DNA from: Monosporascus cannonballus
Taxonomy: Eukaryota > Ascomycota > Sordariomycetes > Xylariales
Direction of reading: 5' to 3'
Assembly (NCBI GenBank): GCA_004154925.1
Contig: QJNS01000118.1
Location: forward strand, 128,822-192,821
DNA length: 64,000 bases
Position 1 is the first letter of the stretch; the number at the start of each line of letters is the position of its first letter. Shown here one piece after another: positions 1-12,336 of this stretch. The position numbers were made by a program, and so were the translations under genes. Under the pieces are notes generated by a model, which did not search any database, had not been told where the DNA came from, and saw nothing but the letters and a program-made list of their open reading frames with translations.

Positions 1-1959
1 CTTTATAAATATTATGTTAACCCGATTTGTCAAATAAAAAATAATTCGGTAATTAAAAAAATATTTACGTATAAAAACGAAAAGTTTCGTTAGGAAATTG
101 CGAAAAGGTACGGAATTTGTTTAAGCCGCGATAACGGCAGCCCAGTAAACCCAGGAAAAAAATAATAAATAAACGTTATTTTCCTGCCGAAAAATACGAA
201 ATTAACGATCAAATCTAATTATCTCTAAAAAATACCGTTATCTCTTAGCCGTCGAAAAGATTAAGATAATTCCAAGCCAAATATTAAGTAACAAAAATAA
301 TTAATTCTTATATTATCGAATTAAACATATTTTTAAAATTGTAAACCGGTTTTTATCTTAATATATTAAAACGTACGAATTATAACCTTTTATCGTCTTA
401 AATTAACGTATATATACAGCCTTTTCTTATTATTCTTAAAGGAAATAACGAACCGAAATTTAAAATTAAAAATATTGTTTAAGTTCGGATAAAGAAAATA
501 AAGAAAAGTTTTATACGCCAAATCCAGGTGCAATGGTTAAATTACATAAAACCAATTTAAAAGCCGACTAACAAATTCGCAAATACGGCGGCTTTATAAC
601 AGTTCGAAAAAGAATACGGCAATATAATTATTAATGACGGATCTAAAATTTAACGTACTATTCGAAAACGGACAGGTAACAGTCCAGCCCAAAAATACCA
701 GTGAAATAGCGCATAAACAATATAAGAAATTTAAGGAAACCGTTTAAGTACAACCTTATATAATTTGCAAATAAGCGTTAAAATAAAGTTTTCGTTATTT
801 ATAAATAAATTTTATTTAACAAAAAATTAAGAATTATAGAAATAATATACTAGTTGCAAAATTATTTAATTATTTTTAAAGATTTATAAATTTAATGATT
901 TATCTTACGAATTTATAATATTAACATTACGCGGAAATTACGTACCCAAAACGTATAATGATTAGGCCTTATTTATATTAAATTCTGGCAAAACCGGGAT
1001 TTTTTTAACTGCTTAAATTATAATTACGAAATTTTAGAAAACGTTAATAATGCGATTATTAACGGCTATTAACATAAATTAATAAACGACGTAAAAAGGG
1101 CGCAAAAATATCGGTAAAAAATTTACATAACGGAATTTATTATTTTTATATTTAATATGTCCTTTATTACGTTAAACGGAAAAACCGGCAGAACCGGCAA
1201 CTTAACTTATATATAAATAATACATACACCAGGAATTAAACGCATAAATTTACTTCGGAACGAACGACGTACGAAAACTTAGAACGCAAACGTAAAGCTT
1301 CGGCACCTATTTTTTTAAATATAAATAACTGTTAAATTAAGGTTAACGGCAAAGAAATATGGAAAATATGTAGGGAAAACGAATTTACCAAGGTTTTGGT
1401 AATTGTAATTAAAAACAGCCTTATAAAACGCGTTAACCGTTTAACGAAATTCGGGAATATCCGCGAATTATACGGGAATTACGTTAAAAAATATATTAAT
1501 AAAAATAAAAGAATATTTATTGCGGGATATTTATAATTATAATTAACGTAAACTTAATAACGAACAGTTTTTTTTGCTTATAATAATAAACATTTTAAAA
1601 ATAACGAACAAATAATACATAAATAAATTATATATTTCGTGAATTTAAATAAAACGCATCCGGAATTTCGACAAAATGAATTATATAGGTAAAGTAAAGC
1701 ATATTGCAAATACGGGCGGGATATTCGTCCAAAGTAACGCAAATACGTAACGTACGAAAAACTTTGGCGGATTCCGACTTACTAAAAAGGCCCGAAACCG
1801 TAAAAACGTTTTTTTTTGCAGGGCATTTTTGCGGCGTTATAACGTATTAATCAATTTTTAAGCCGTTACGGAATAACGTATAAAAACGTTATTATAAGTA
1901 TTTATATATATTGATTTACCTAGTTAAGTTATTATTATAAAACAGAAAAACTAAAATAT
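1..1959. repeat. RIP-degraded repeat flanking the Gypsy element
   Basis: AT-rich sequence in which most remaining C and G lie in CpG, the same pattern as the recognised dead transposons. The right edge is cut by the Gypsy element at 1965, and the same flank resumes at 9384 after the target duplication, so this is the older host repeat. No LTR or terminal inverted repeat was recognised; the left end lies outside the window. Confidence 0.6.
1240..1918 (+). pseudogene. Decayed protein-coding remnant, family not recognised
   Basis: One plus-strand frame reads as a charged, protein-like sequence for over 200 codons. It has about 50 stop-free codons after an early stop near 1335, including a stretch reading KVNGKEIWKICRENEFTKVL. 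Later stops are mainly TAA where CAA (Gln) would be expected after C-to-T change. Further fragments read KAYCKYGRDIRP and YEKLWRIPTY. I do not recognise the family. The position inside a RIP-mutated repeat suggests a transposon protein, but neither a reverse transcriptase nor an integrase motif is visible. It cannot be expressed as an intact protein. Confidence 0.35.
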
Positions 1960-1964
1960 ATAAA

Positions 1965-2170
1965 TGTAAAATAATGGATAGCTGTGAGCTGGGTAAGGTG
2001 ATTTCCGACCAGTCGTAGAGTAAATTCCAAAAAGTAAGTATATTAGGTTACTTCTATCTGGCGTTTCTTACTAGCTACCAGATGGTGAATTTATACTAAT
2101 AAATAGGTTGGTGGCTAATCGGTAATTAGTTGGTTACCAGCCTTATTCTTATAGGGGTTATATTTTTATA
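1965..2170 (-). repeat. 3' LTR of element A
   Basis: It is the same length as the LTR at 9173-9378 and differs from it mainly by C-to-T and G-to-A transitions. One shared anchor is the block around 'ctatctggcgtttc'. It starts TGTAAAATAAT and ends TTTTTATA, where the other copy ends TTCTCACA. The flanking target copy ATAAA is at 1960-1964. Confidence 0.93.
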
Positions 2171-2192
2171 ATTATTCCCCCGTTTTTAAGCT
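2171..2192 (-). other. Polypurine tract of element A
   Basis: Read on the minus strand this is an A/G-rich run with core AAAAACGGGGGAATAA directly before the 3' LTR. That is the position where plus-strand DNA synthesis is primed in LTR retrotransposons, and it supports the minus orientation given by the coding remnants. Confidence 0.6.
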
Positions 2193-4558
2193 ATTAATTT
2201 CTAATAGTATTATTATTAATTTAATATAGCGTACTTCGCAGATCTGATTACGTATGTTTGCCGATAATTCACCGTTATATTATGTTATAAATAATTGCCG
2301 TAATAATTAATACGTATTATATTGCGTAATTAATTATTTTCCACCCTGTTTCTTATTATAATCTGTTTTTAACCTTACCTTATTTACCTTTTTTTTTCCT
2401 TTTCGTACTCTTATTTCTATTCCTTTTACGTACGCGTTCCGTTCGGTTTCGCGTTTTTCTTTATTCTTATTTCGCCTTCTCCGTCTATTTTGCGTATTAT
2501 TTCCGTTCGCCATGTTTTTTTTTTCGTAAGGAGTTTCAAGAAAAATGGTACTTTGATATTAAAAAGAACTAGGATTTCCTTTAACGTTATCCCTTTAACG
2601 CCGATAGTAAAATAAATATTAATTGCATTACGGGCGACAATAAGCCGTATTATATTTACGTAATACAACGTTATTTCGATTACCGTCCGGTTTATATTTA
2701 GGTTCTGAATACCTTAAATTATATCGTAATTAATTAGTATTATAAGGTTTTTCGTATAATAAATAATTATTCTTAATATTATTAATATCGCTATTTAATT
2801 TTCGTTCAAATTCCGATCGTTTTTAAAAATACCGCTTAAATAATTTTTTAATTCGGTATTAATAATTAGGAATTAATTAACGAATTCGAGAAAGTTCGTA
2901 TTACGGGTACCTAATACGAACGTTCCGACGTAGTTATGGTCGGTCGTTAATTCGACGTCTTTCGTAAAGCTAAATTTGCCTTTAACGCGATTATTATTAA
3001 GGAATATTATTTTTTTAATGCAATTAAAGTCGATTTCCGATTATCCGTTATAATTATGGAAATCCAATTTTAATACCGTTTTATAAGTTTATAAATTTAA
3101 ATCCTTTTTATAAGTATTACGGTCTTTTTCTTACTATTTTGCAATTAATTTCCGATTAGGCGTAATTTTAAGATATCTTTAAAAGTACGGCGATTTTCGA
3201 AAGCCGTTATACCGTTGCGCTCCCCGTTTATAAGCACTTTTCGCCCGTTTTCCAATACCTTGACAAAGTTTTGATATTTATTAAAAGCTATAATTAAAAA
3301 ACGGCTTTACCTGGTAAAGTTATTACCAAACCTAAGTATATTAAATGTTTTAAGGACGGCATCCTGTTTCCGACTAGTGATAAACTGTATTCCGGTTATT
3401 TAGGCCCTATTTTTCGTAAGAAGTAAAACGTTCCTGAATTTTTTCCGAATGTTACGCCTAATAAATTTAATAAACGTACCTGCCTTTTGCCGTTATATAT
3501 TTTCTAATTACTTTTCGGTATTTTTATATTAATTTTCTTAATACGCTTATTAAGGGTTAATTAACGCAAAATTTAATAATTAATTGCGAAATCTTATTTT
3601 CGAAATAAAAATTTAATATTTTTTATATTATCTGTAAATTTCCGATCGGTATACGATAAAATAACTATTTGCTAAAAACGTAAAAATAATTATGTAACTA
3701 GGTAATATTTTAATATTAATATTTTAAATTTATTTGGAATTATTTTTTGTAATTTTTATAATTATTAAATAATGAATTTCCGATCGGGTTATTATTATTT
3801 TGGAGTTTTTAAGTAGTTTTAGTTTTTATATATGTATTTAATTTTTTTTCGTAACGTTATAGTATTTTAAGCGCGTATTTAAGGTGTTTTCGAAGCTTTT
3901 ACGTATTATATTTGGTAAGCCAGCTTTTTCATTTAATTAGATATTTGCATTATCCCCGGTTATTTCGATAATGGATAAGATTCTTTATTATTTATTTTTT
4001 TGGTTTTTTTATTAAATCCGGTAATGCCATTTAAACATTACCCGGTTCCCGGTTATGTTATGGTTTTAGTAAGGATATTAAAAATGTATTATATATCCGT
4101 TAATATTTAATAAAAAAATTATTTTGTACGTTTAAGAACTTATTCGTTTTTTAATTGCAACCCGGATATAAATAAATATAAGTTTTTTTATTTTTAAATT
4201 TAAAACTTTTAATCGATAAATTTATTTATTGCCTTAATTAAAATTCTATAGGTATATAACGTTAATTATAATTTTTTTGTGTTGCTGTTATTTTTTTCTA
4301 ATATTTATATATTGCTTAATAATTAGCCGTTATTTTTTCGAAACGCTTTTTAATTTTTTATATTTATTTTTTAAATTTTTATAAAAGATATTTTATTATC
4401 CTTAAATAATATTTATATAAGGTTTCGAATAAAAAGCGATCGGTAAACGCGTTCCGCGTATTATTATATATGAATTTTGCATTTCGTAATAATTTTATCT
4501 AATTATTTTAATATTTATTAACATAAGTACGGAAGTAATATTTTAAAATTTAATACGT
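2193..4558 (-). other. 3' part of element A beyond the integrase core
   Basis: About 2.3 kb of RIP-mutated sequence lies between the integrase core and the 3' LTR. It should hold the integrase C-terminus and perhaps an extra domain. A stop-free minus-strand frame at 2426-2668 is basic (it contains KLLTKKKTWRTEIIRK) but I cannot assign it. I saw no readable chromodomain here, unlike the two plus-strand Gypsy elements in this window. Confidence 0.4.
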
Positions 4559-4840
4559 ATATTCCGTTTACTTATCGGTTTGCGGATAATAAGCGGTTAA
4601 TATTCGCCGCTTTATTTTTCGTTTTTTTGCAAAATTCCATCCAAAATTAATTTATTAATAATTTGTTTTTATCGTTAATAATTCCGGTTAGCGTACCGAA
4701 TTTATATTTAATTTCGTCATAAAACAATGAGGCTAGTTCGGTTACGGTTAAGGTTTTAACTATAAGAATAAATAATTTTAATTTTGTAAAAGGGTCCACG
4801 ATCACCAGAATTACGTCGTATTTTAACCCGTTTAAACCTA
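4559..4840 (-). pseudogene. Integrase core remnant (element A)
   Basis: The minus-strand frame shows the rve-type integrase core. A segment reading YDVILVIVDPFTK carries the first catalytic Asp. About 55 residues later IINDKN stands where integrases have a (S/N)D-R-(G/D) motif, and then comes a Trp-x-x-x-C segment. The region that should read HPQTDGQTE is broken by a stop. Spacing and order match Gypsy integrases. Damage is of the G-to-A and C-to-T type, so no active enzyme is made. Confidence 0.85.
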
Positions 4841-6539
4841 AAGTTTTGAGAAGTCCCGTAATAAAATTTAATAAGATTTTTTGGAAAAATTGCTTAAATA
4901 ATAATAGGGGCTATAATTATCTAAATAGTTTGTAACGTAATTTTATTATGTTCTGGTAGTTTGGATATTACTTAATATATTTTCGGATATCGTTCGTTAT
5001 ATTTTCCTAATAAAACCTTTTAGTTATTAATTTTAACGTATAAATATATCTTATATATCTTACCTTTGGATTATTATAATATTAATTAATTAATTATTTT
5101 TATAAAATGTTTTACGACGGGATTATAAATTTATCCCGATAATATAAAATTTTATTTAAGTTTAAAAAATATTTTCCTTTTATTTTGGCTTAGCGTTTAA
5201 TTATCCGTATTAATTTTATAATATTTAAATCTTTAATTTATAACTTTTGAACTAAATTATAAAATTATCGGGAAATTTTCGGCTAAAATGTTATTTCGTT
5301 TTTGGATAACTTTTTTATTAAAGGATATAAAACATATTAATTATAAATAATAACTTTAATACCAATTTCGTTTTTTTTAAATTTTTCGTAATTTAATTAT
5401 AATATGGTTATAATTTACAATTATTATTATTTAACTATTAATCGTATTATTATTACGATTTGCGTTTATATTGTTATTTGTAAATAATGAGTTCGGCAGA
5501 TATATGGTATTTTATTTTTCTTTTTTTTTAAAAGTTTTTTGCGATTATATAACTAAAGTTTTCCGTTTTTTTATGCGGATAATAGTTATTTGAATTTTTG
5601 TTATTTAAAATCTGTTTAGAAATTTTGTAGCAAACGAATTTTACGTTATTTTTATAAGGTCTTTTACCCCTTTATAATATTTTAAATTGCGCTATATATC
5701 TATAACCGTTTTTTATAAGTTTTTCGGTATTTTATTCGTAAGTCCGAATTTCTTGAATAACGTAAGAATTACGTTTTTATACGTGATTTTCCTTAATATG
5801 TAATCCGGGCGTTTAAATAACTTATCCGCCGGGTTAATAACGCTCGGTCGGTATTAGATTTTAAAATTAAATTACGCAAAACGGTAAATTTATCGGGCTA
5901 ATTTCTTTTTAAGATTACGCGCCGGCGCCTTTATTATGTCCTTTAGCGTTATATAATCGGTAAGCATTAAAAAAGGTTTTTCCGTACCTTTAAGGTATTG
6001 CCGTTAATATTTTAAGTTTTTTATAATAGCTAATAGTTTTTATTATTTGTAATTTATTGCTTTTTAATTGGATTTAGTTTTTGCGATTAATATGCGATTA
6101 GGCGTTAATGCTTTCCGTATTTTTGTAAAAATATCCTTAATATGGTTTTTACTAAGGCGTTTATTTTAACTCTAATATTTTTGGCATTATTCTAATGTCG
6201 AAAAATGGTCGCCGACTAAAAAATATTTTTTAAATTTCGGAACATTTTTTTAATTTTTTCGGGTTACCGGAATTCTATTATATTTTTTTTGCCTTACGCC
6301 TTTTTTAAAAGCTTAATAATAGGTTCGGTAATATGCAAATAATAAACGATAAATTTCCGATAAAAATTCGCAAATTCCAAAAAACTTAAATATTATAAAT
6401 TAACTTTAGTTTTGGCCATATTTTAATGGTATTAATCCGTTAACGATTTATTTCCAAACCGTTAATACTAATTATAAAGTTTTAGAAAAAAATTTAAAAA
6501 ATTCGTATTTAAACATTTTAATAAACAAGTAATATTATA

Positions 6540-6745
6540 ATAGCCGTTCGTAAATTAATTAAAAATATTTCGTATATTTTTTTCGTTATCCAAAAAAATA
6601 ATTATATTATTTAGATATATTACGTATATATAATTAATTAATTTAGTAAATACTTTGTGCATATTGGCGTAGAACGTAACTAACGCGTTAATAAAATTTA
6701 ATAATATAATCGTATATTCGAATTACCCGTATCGCATTCGGAAAA
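6540..6745 (-). pseudogene. Reverse transcriptase palm remnant (element A)
   Basis: The minus-strand frame aligns by eye with the conserved Gypsy RT block: a R-Y-G-x-F-E-Y segment, an N-A-x-x-T-F segment, and IYLNNIIIF at about 6590-6620. The active-site pair Asp-Asp has become Asn-Asn (codons at 6606-6611), exactly the result of G-to-A change in both codons. The rest of pol between this block and the zinc knuckle is too decayed for me to delimit protease. Confidence 0.88.
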
Positions 6746-7867
6746 CAATTTTTTATTAATCGCCCTTTTTAATTTAAATACGGTAATAAATATTTTTAAA
6801 ATTAATTTTCGAAAATACGTTAATTAATTTTAGGCAATTTATTATTTTTGAAATTAAGAGTAAAGGGTATCGGTTTTTTATCGTTACCCGATTTAACCTT
6901 TTATAATTAATATATAATTAGAGATTACCGTTTTTTTAGGCATAAATAATATTAGTGCCTTTATGTCCATTTTCGAATAACGTATTCGGCCTATTTTTAG
7001 ATTTATTCGGATATATTTTTTAAATACCTTTTTTTAAGTTTTCTAAATAAAGTAAATTAGGCCGAATAAAGGCGTTTTCCTTAAGATCAGGTTTATTGCA
7101 TATTTTGCCCTTAATAATTACGGTATTTTTTCGTTACTTTTTCGGAATATGTTCGCCGGAAATTCTTTAAATATATAAGGAAATTAATTATTCTTTATTC
7201 CTGTTATTTTCCGAATTCCGAAATATTTAATTTTTCGGCTAAGTTTATTAAATTAACGGTATAAATTTGTTTACCGAAAAATATTAAGTTTACGATTTTT
7301 TATTTATCAATCTTTTATAATAATCCTTATAACTATTAACATATAATTATATTTAACAAAATCCTTAATTTATTTATTCCGGGTTTAAATAATAAGAAAT
7401 CGGGCGTTTTTTGATTACGGCATATTACAAAATAAATTTACTTAAATTTTCGTTCGTTCTCGTTATTATTTATTATGTTAATAAAAATTTCGTAAGTCTT
7501 ATAATATTTGATATACGCGCCGTTAACGCCGATAAGGCCCGGAATATTTACGAAAATTAATTAAAAGTTAAACTTCTTTATTAACCTTTTGCTTATAATA
7601 TTTACCTGTACTCCGGTATCTATATTTATTTGTATCGTTACGTCCCCCGTATTCTTTTTGATAAATACCTTTTTTTTAAAAGGCGGTTTTATTCCGACTT
7701 TTTTACAGTTATTAGCCGAAATAAATTGGACATATACGCTTATTCCGGCTTTTTTTAGGTTTACGTTTGGGGATTAATTTAATTTATCGTTATATATTAT
7801 AATGTTTTATACGGCTTTCAGAAGTCGGTTTCCGTATAACCGGGATAATAAGGTTTTTATATCTTTT

Positions 7868-7924
7868 TTTTAATTTGCAATTTACTTTTTTGTGGCTTGG
7901 TTTCCCATAATTATAATATTTAAA
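7868..7924 (-). pseudogene. Gag zinc-knuckle remnant (element A)
   Basis: On the minus strand the frame reads KYYNYGKPSHKKVNCKLKK. This matches the nucleic-acid-binding CX2CX4HX4C knuckle of Gag, with the first two Cys changed to Tyr (TGY to TAY) and a Gly to Ser. The His and last Cys remain. It lies upstream of RT in the element's orientation, as expected. The rest of gag up to the 5' LTR is unreadable. Confidence 0.75.
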
Positions 7925-9172
7925 TAAGCCCCTATAAAAATTAAGGATACTAAGTCGTATAAATTTATTCCGATCGGAATTAAATCGGCGATTATCTATT
8001 TTCCGATTATTAAAACGTTTACGGTCCTTATTATTTTTACGTAATATTTTTAATTTGTTTTAAGGATTTCTTTTTCCGAAAGTATTAAAATAAGATCATT
8101 TATCCTTATTAATACCTTTGGCGGAAAATAATCGATTTTTCTTCGCCTTTTTCCAGACGTTCTAATAACGTTATACCTTATTTATTACGTTATTAATTCG
8201 TTTCAATTTAACGTTTTTTCGTAATAAGGTATTTCGTAAATTTAATATTAATTTATAAAAATAATTAAAAATAAAACGTTTATTATTCCGCTTATTTTCC
8301 GGATTAAGGGCATCCGTAAACTTTATTTTATAAACCAGGAGCCTTTATTTAACGTAAAAATCCAACAACGATTAATCGGATTATTATCGTAATTCTATAA
8401 ATTATTCCTTATATTCCTTATTGAAAAAATTAGGATTTACGTAACTTTTCCTAATAACAATCTCTAAATTTTCTATTTTCAATTTTTTTTCGTAATTAAA
8501 ATAATTAAACGTAACGCGGTATAATCGCTAAACTTTTATAATAAAAACGTTTATATGGCCTATGGCCTATTGGATATAGGTAAAAGTATTTCGCCTTAAC
8601 TTTTCGACGTAAGTTTCCGTAACAGCTTTTATTTAATCTTTTTTTTCTTTAATCGACGTACGTTCGAAAAGTTTCGGGTAATTATAACGCGGTATTTATT
8701 TATTAATTTTGGGCTTTTGCGACGATATTGCAATTAGCTTATAAAGCTTTATTTTTTCAGCTTATACTATTATTTGTTATTCGGTTAACTGTCGGAATAA
8801 TTCCGAATATTGTTCGTTTTGTTAATAAATAATCTTTAAAATTTGGTTATTATTAAAGAGCTTAATTTTTTTTGCTTTAAATTCCGGGACGCGTTCGTTA
8901 TGTTACGTCCGTTTTCCGATCATTTAGCTAACGGTTATCGGGACGTATCCTTATTATATATATAAGGTGATTTGGGATTCCGGGGACCATGGTTTTTTGC
9001 CCGTTAGGGCTCCGTTATAGGCTTTTTCGCCTGTTCCCGTACCGTAATCGATCGTTCGTTAGTTAGGTTCCGATCGGCGGTTTTTTCGATTAGTAACTTA
9101 GGTTCGTTTTGTAATTGGCGAGTTCTACTTTTAATGGTTATTACGTTATCTTTTCTGGCAGATAAAAAAAAT

Positions 9173-9378
9173 TGTAAAATAATAAATAGCTATAAGCTGG
9201 GTAAGGTAATTTCCGACCAGTCATAAAACAGATTCCAAAAAGTAAATATATTAAGTTATTTCTATCTGGCGTTTCCTATTAATTACCAGATAGTGGATTT
9301 ATATTAGTAAGTGGGTCGGTGGTTGATCGGTGGTTGGTCGGCTACCAGCCTTATCCTTATAGGGGCTGTATTCTCACA
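9173..9378 (-). repeat. 5' LTR of element A
   Basis: Better preserved partner of 1965-2170. It starts TGTAAAATAAT, ends TTCTCACA, and is followed by the target duplication ATAAA at 9379-9383. It should hold the promoter, but I see no clear TATA box after mutation. Confidence 0.93.
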
Positions 9379-9383
9379 ATAAA

Positions 9384-9566
9384 AACGTAAATATATTTTT
9401 AAACATAAATCTGTTTAACGTATAATTAGCTTATTATTAACTACCTAAGTTAAGCCTAATTCGCAAATCGATAAATTTCCGAATTTCGAAGTAATTAAAA
9501 ATTAAGAATTAACGTAATTATTGATTTTACGATAAGCTAATTCTTTTTAAAAAAGATAAAGGGTAA
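9384..9566. repeat. Right flank of the repeat hit by element A
   Basis: This continues the sequence interrupted at 1964. It is AT-rich with residual CpG, and no gene is visible. Confidence 0.5.
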
Positions 9567-9748
9567 TATAATGGGGCTATATAGAGCCCTATTATGGAGC
9601 ACCGGTTAAACGCCGATACCAAGCAACATTAGCGCAGCGCCTTATATGCGAACACACATAACTATATTTTCATCTTTTCTTCTTTTTAGCTAGAAAATAA
9701 ACTCTTATTAGCAACTGATTGAAGACCGCTTAGGTGAAGCCATTTACA
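9567..9748 (-). repeat. Solo LTR-like repeat, inverted copy
   Basis: A 182-bp segment that is the reverse complement, with scattered mismatches, of the 188-bp insertion at 43181-43368. Shared blocks include 'atgtgtgttcgcatataaggcg' read on the minus strand in broken form, and 'tattttctagcta'. On the minus strand it starts TGTAAATGGCTTC and ends CCCCATTATA. It is much more GC-rich than its surroundings. I could not find a target duplication for this copy. Confidence 0.75.
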
Positions 9749-11159
9749 ACAATATTACCTTACAATATTAAGAATTACGATAATATTAAAATTATTTAAA
9801 AAATGTTAATTTTAATTTCTTAACTAATATCGATAATATATTTTCGTTAAATATATAAACACAGGAATAATATTTATTTTAAGTACTTGAAATAAAATTA
9901 TTATTCGTACGAAATTATATAAGGAAAAATTGTGAACAAAAGATATTAAAATATCAAGTTTCGAACTGCAGTTTCTTATATATTTATTAAAAACATTGTT
10001 TTTAAAAGACTTTAAACAAAATTTAATTTGAAATTTATTAATATATATAAAATGTTAAAATATTTTAAAAAGGATATGTTAAAGCTTTTATGAAAAGTTG
10101 AAAATAATTTAGCATTTTGCATTTCGTTATTTAAAACAATAACGAACATTATTAAGATGTGTGGAAAAGAAACAATAAAAAAATAAAAATAAATAAAATG
10201 ATACAGACAATAAAACAAATTTTAAATATATCGAAAAAAATATTTACTTAATACTTAGTTAAATAGAAAAATACCTAACTTTCGAAAATACTAAAGAATT
10301 CGCAAAAGATCTTATAAATATTTATCGTATATTAAAAGAAATTCTATAACTAACGATAATGCAAAATATTAGACTTTATTAAATATTTAGTAAATATAAC
10401 ATATGCATAGAAGTTTAATATTAATCGCTCATATTTGTATTTTCGAAAGTTTAAACTTTTATTTTCTGAGTTGTTTTGTAGTACTTAATATTGTTAAGAA
10501 TATTTGATAACTATGAAAAATAATTTATAAATTTAATACGTTATCTTTAATAATATTACTATTAAGAACAAACTCAAACTAACGGAAATAAAAAATTAAG
10601 TCATATTTTTCGATAATTAACTCTATATAAATAACACGGCCCGGTTCCGTCATAATTAATTAACTATATAATAATACCGGATTTATTACAAAATTAATTA
10701 TAATATATTTTCTTTTCAGCGAAATCTAATTTTCATTTTTTAATAAATTCGTTTTTTTGAAAATAAAATAAAATATAATTTGAAAATTTGTTATCTTAAC
10801 TAGATTAATTCAAATTTACTATTATTTGAAATTTACAAAATTAACGTTCATATATTCAATTAAATTCTATTAAATAACTATAAATTTATTTAAAGGAAAA
10901 TATAACAAAAGCTTTATTTAAAAAGTTAAATACTCTATTAAACTCCGAACTTATTTATCGTAAACTAATAAATTAAATTGGTAACTGATTAATAATACGT
11001 TAATACTCCGGATTATTAAATTGCTAATATCAAGGTAATAAAGCAGTATAAATAAGAATATGTCGTATATTTTAAAGTTATATTCTACTAATTTATAATA
11101 TAATTTTCTTGTTGTAAATACTTCTTCTATTATGAAATCTAATTAACTTATTTTATTTC
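9749..11159. other. AT-rich decayed DNA, no gene seen
   Basis: Many stops in all frames. Unlike the flanking repeats, much of the residual G/C here is outside CpG (TpG and CpA are common). The segment from about 10.85 kb may include the decayed start of the 5' LTR of the next Gypsy element, but I cannot place its edge. Confidence 0.4.
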
Positions 11160-11244
11160 TTAAACATTAACTATATTGCTGTTAATATAAACTTGCACGA
11201 CTTAGATATCATAGTTCGTTAAGCTCTTTATTGTTATATTTTGC
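11160..11244 (+). repeat. Probable end of the 5' LTR of element B
   Basis: Aligned by eye to the last part of the LTR ending at 54180. Shared blocks include a 'gctaatataaa'-like stretch (here gttaatataaa), then a cga(c/t)ta-like block and a 'ggttaa'-like block, then 'gttata'. Differences are numerous. Confidence 0.45.
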
Positions 11245-11598
11245 CTGTAAGACATTTCAACAAATATTAATGTCACCAACTTAAGCAACCGAAATTCGTA
11301 ATAAAACAGTACTAGAGTTTTATTATACGATACTAAACAGTTTCTAAGAAAATGGAAGGAATTTAAATATATATCGATATATTTTACATAAAATAAGTAA
11401 GGTAAAAAAGCTTTAATAAATATTTTTAATAAAACAACTATAAAAAGATTAAAATTTGATATGGTATTAAAATACCATTTTAATATCGAAATATTGGAAA
11501 GGTTAAAAGATAAAAACGTTAAAAATATTATATGGAATTAATACGTGTTACATTTAATCATTAAAGAAATTCGTTTTAAACTACAAAGTTTTTATTTC

Positions 11599-11720
11599 TG
11601 TTACGGCACGAGAACAAGGGCGTAGCCATCACACCACTAAAAGTGGAACGTTGTCAGCTCGAGCACTGACCGTCTTGTTCTGCCCTATATACCTACGAGG
11701 TGTCACTTAGTACCGTAACA
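11599..11720. repeat. Solo miniature LTR with target duplication
   Basis: A 122-bp GC-richer segment that starts TGTTACGGCAC and ends GTACCGTAACA, with TG..CA inside a longer imperfect inverted terminal motif. It is flanked by the exact 5-bp duplication ATTTC at 11594-11598 and 11721-11725. It is homologous to the terminal repeats of the TRIM-like element at 12337-12818. TG..CA ends with a 5-bp duplication mark it as a solo LTR rather than a DNA transposon. Confidence 0.85.
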
Positions 11721-12336
11721 ATTTCGAAAGTTTTATAAAAATGTAACAATAGAATTTGTAAATTATAACATGAGAATTAAAATATTTAAAGATTTATTAA
11801 ATAAATTTGAAAAAGTCCGAAATAAAAAGACAATGTTATATAAATTAAAAAAACGGTTTTTATTGCAATATATTCAATGTTTTGTTATCATTTATATTAT
11901 ATTAATACTTAGATACTAAAAATGCTTAGAACCATACAATCTAATATATAAAAAGAGGATATTCTATACAATAACTGAATAAGTCTTTCAAGAAAATAAA
12001 TGAAATAGTATTTAAAATCATAGTAAATATTGTATTATATATTGACATATGGAGCAATATATATATACATTATATAAAATATTGTTATTATCAAGTAATG
12101 AAATAGTTACTATAAAATAGCTATGAATGTCATATACATTTATGTTTTAATTTATATAAATTATACGTTCATTTAAATTATGCTTTTAAATGCAGATGAA
12201 TATATATAAAATTATAATGCTATGTAATTTATATTATAAATATTGTTTTTCGTATCTTCGATGCTAATAATTAATAAATTGTTTTTAGGAGTAAAATTAA
12301 TTACAGCTTATTTTTATAATGCTTTTTTTTAAAAAC

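Larger units (their letters stand above)
1965..9378 (-). mobile_element. Complete RIP-inactivated Gypsy LTR retrotransposon (element A)
   Basis: Two direct 206-bp terminal repeats (1965-2170 and 9173-9378) begin TG and end CA (TA in the left copy). They are bounded by the 5-bp target duplication ATAAA at 1960-1964 and 9379-9383. Coding remnants all read on the minus strand in the order zinc knuckle (about 7.9 kb), reverse transcriptase (about 6.6 kb) and integrase (about 4.7 kb). RT before integrase is the Gypsy order. A purine-rich tract on the minus strand abuts the LTR at 2170. So the 5' LTR is the right one. Every domain carries stops or G-to-A damage, so the element is dead. It sits inside an older repeat. 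Confidence 0.93.
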
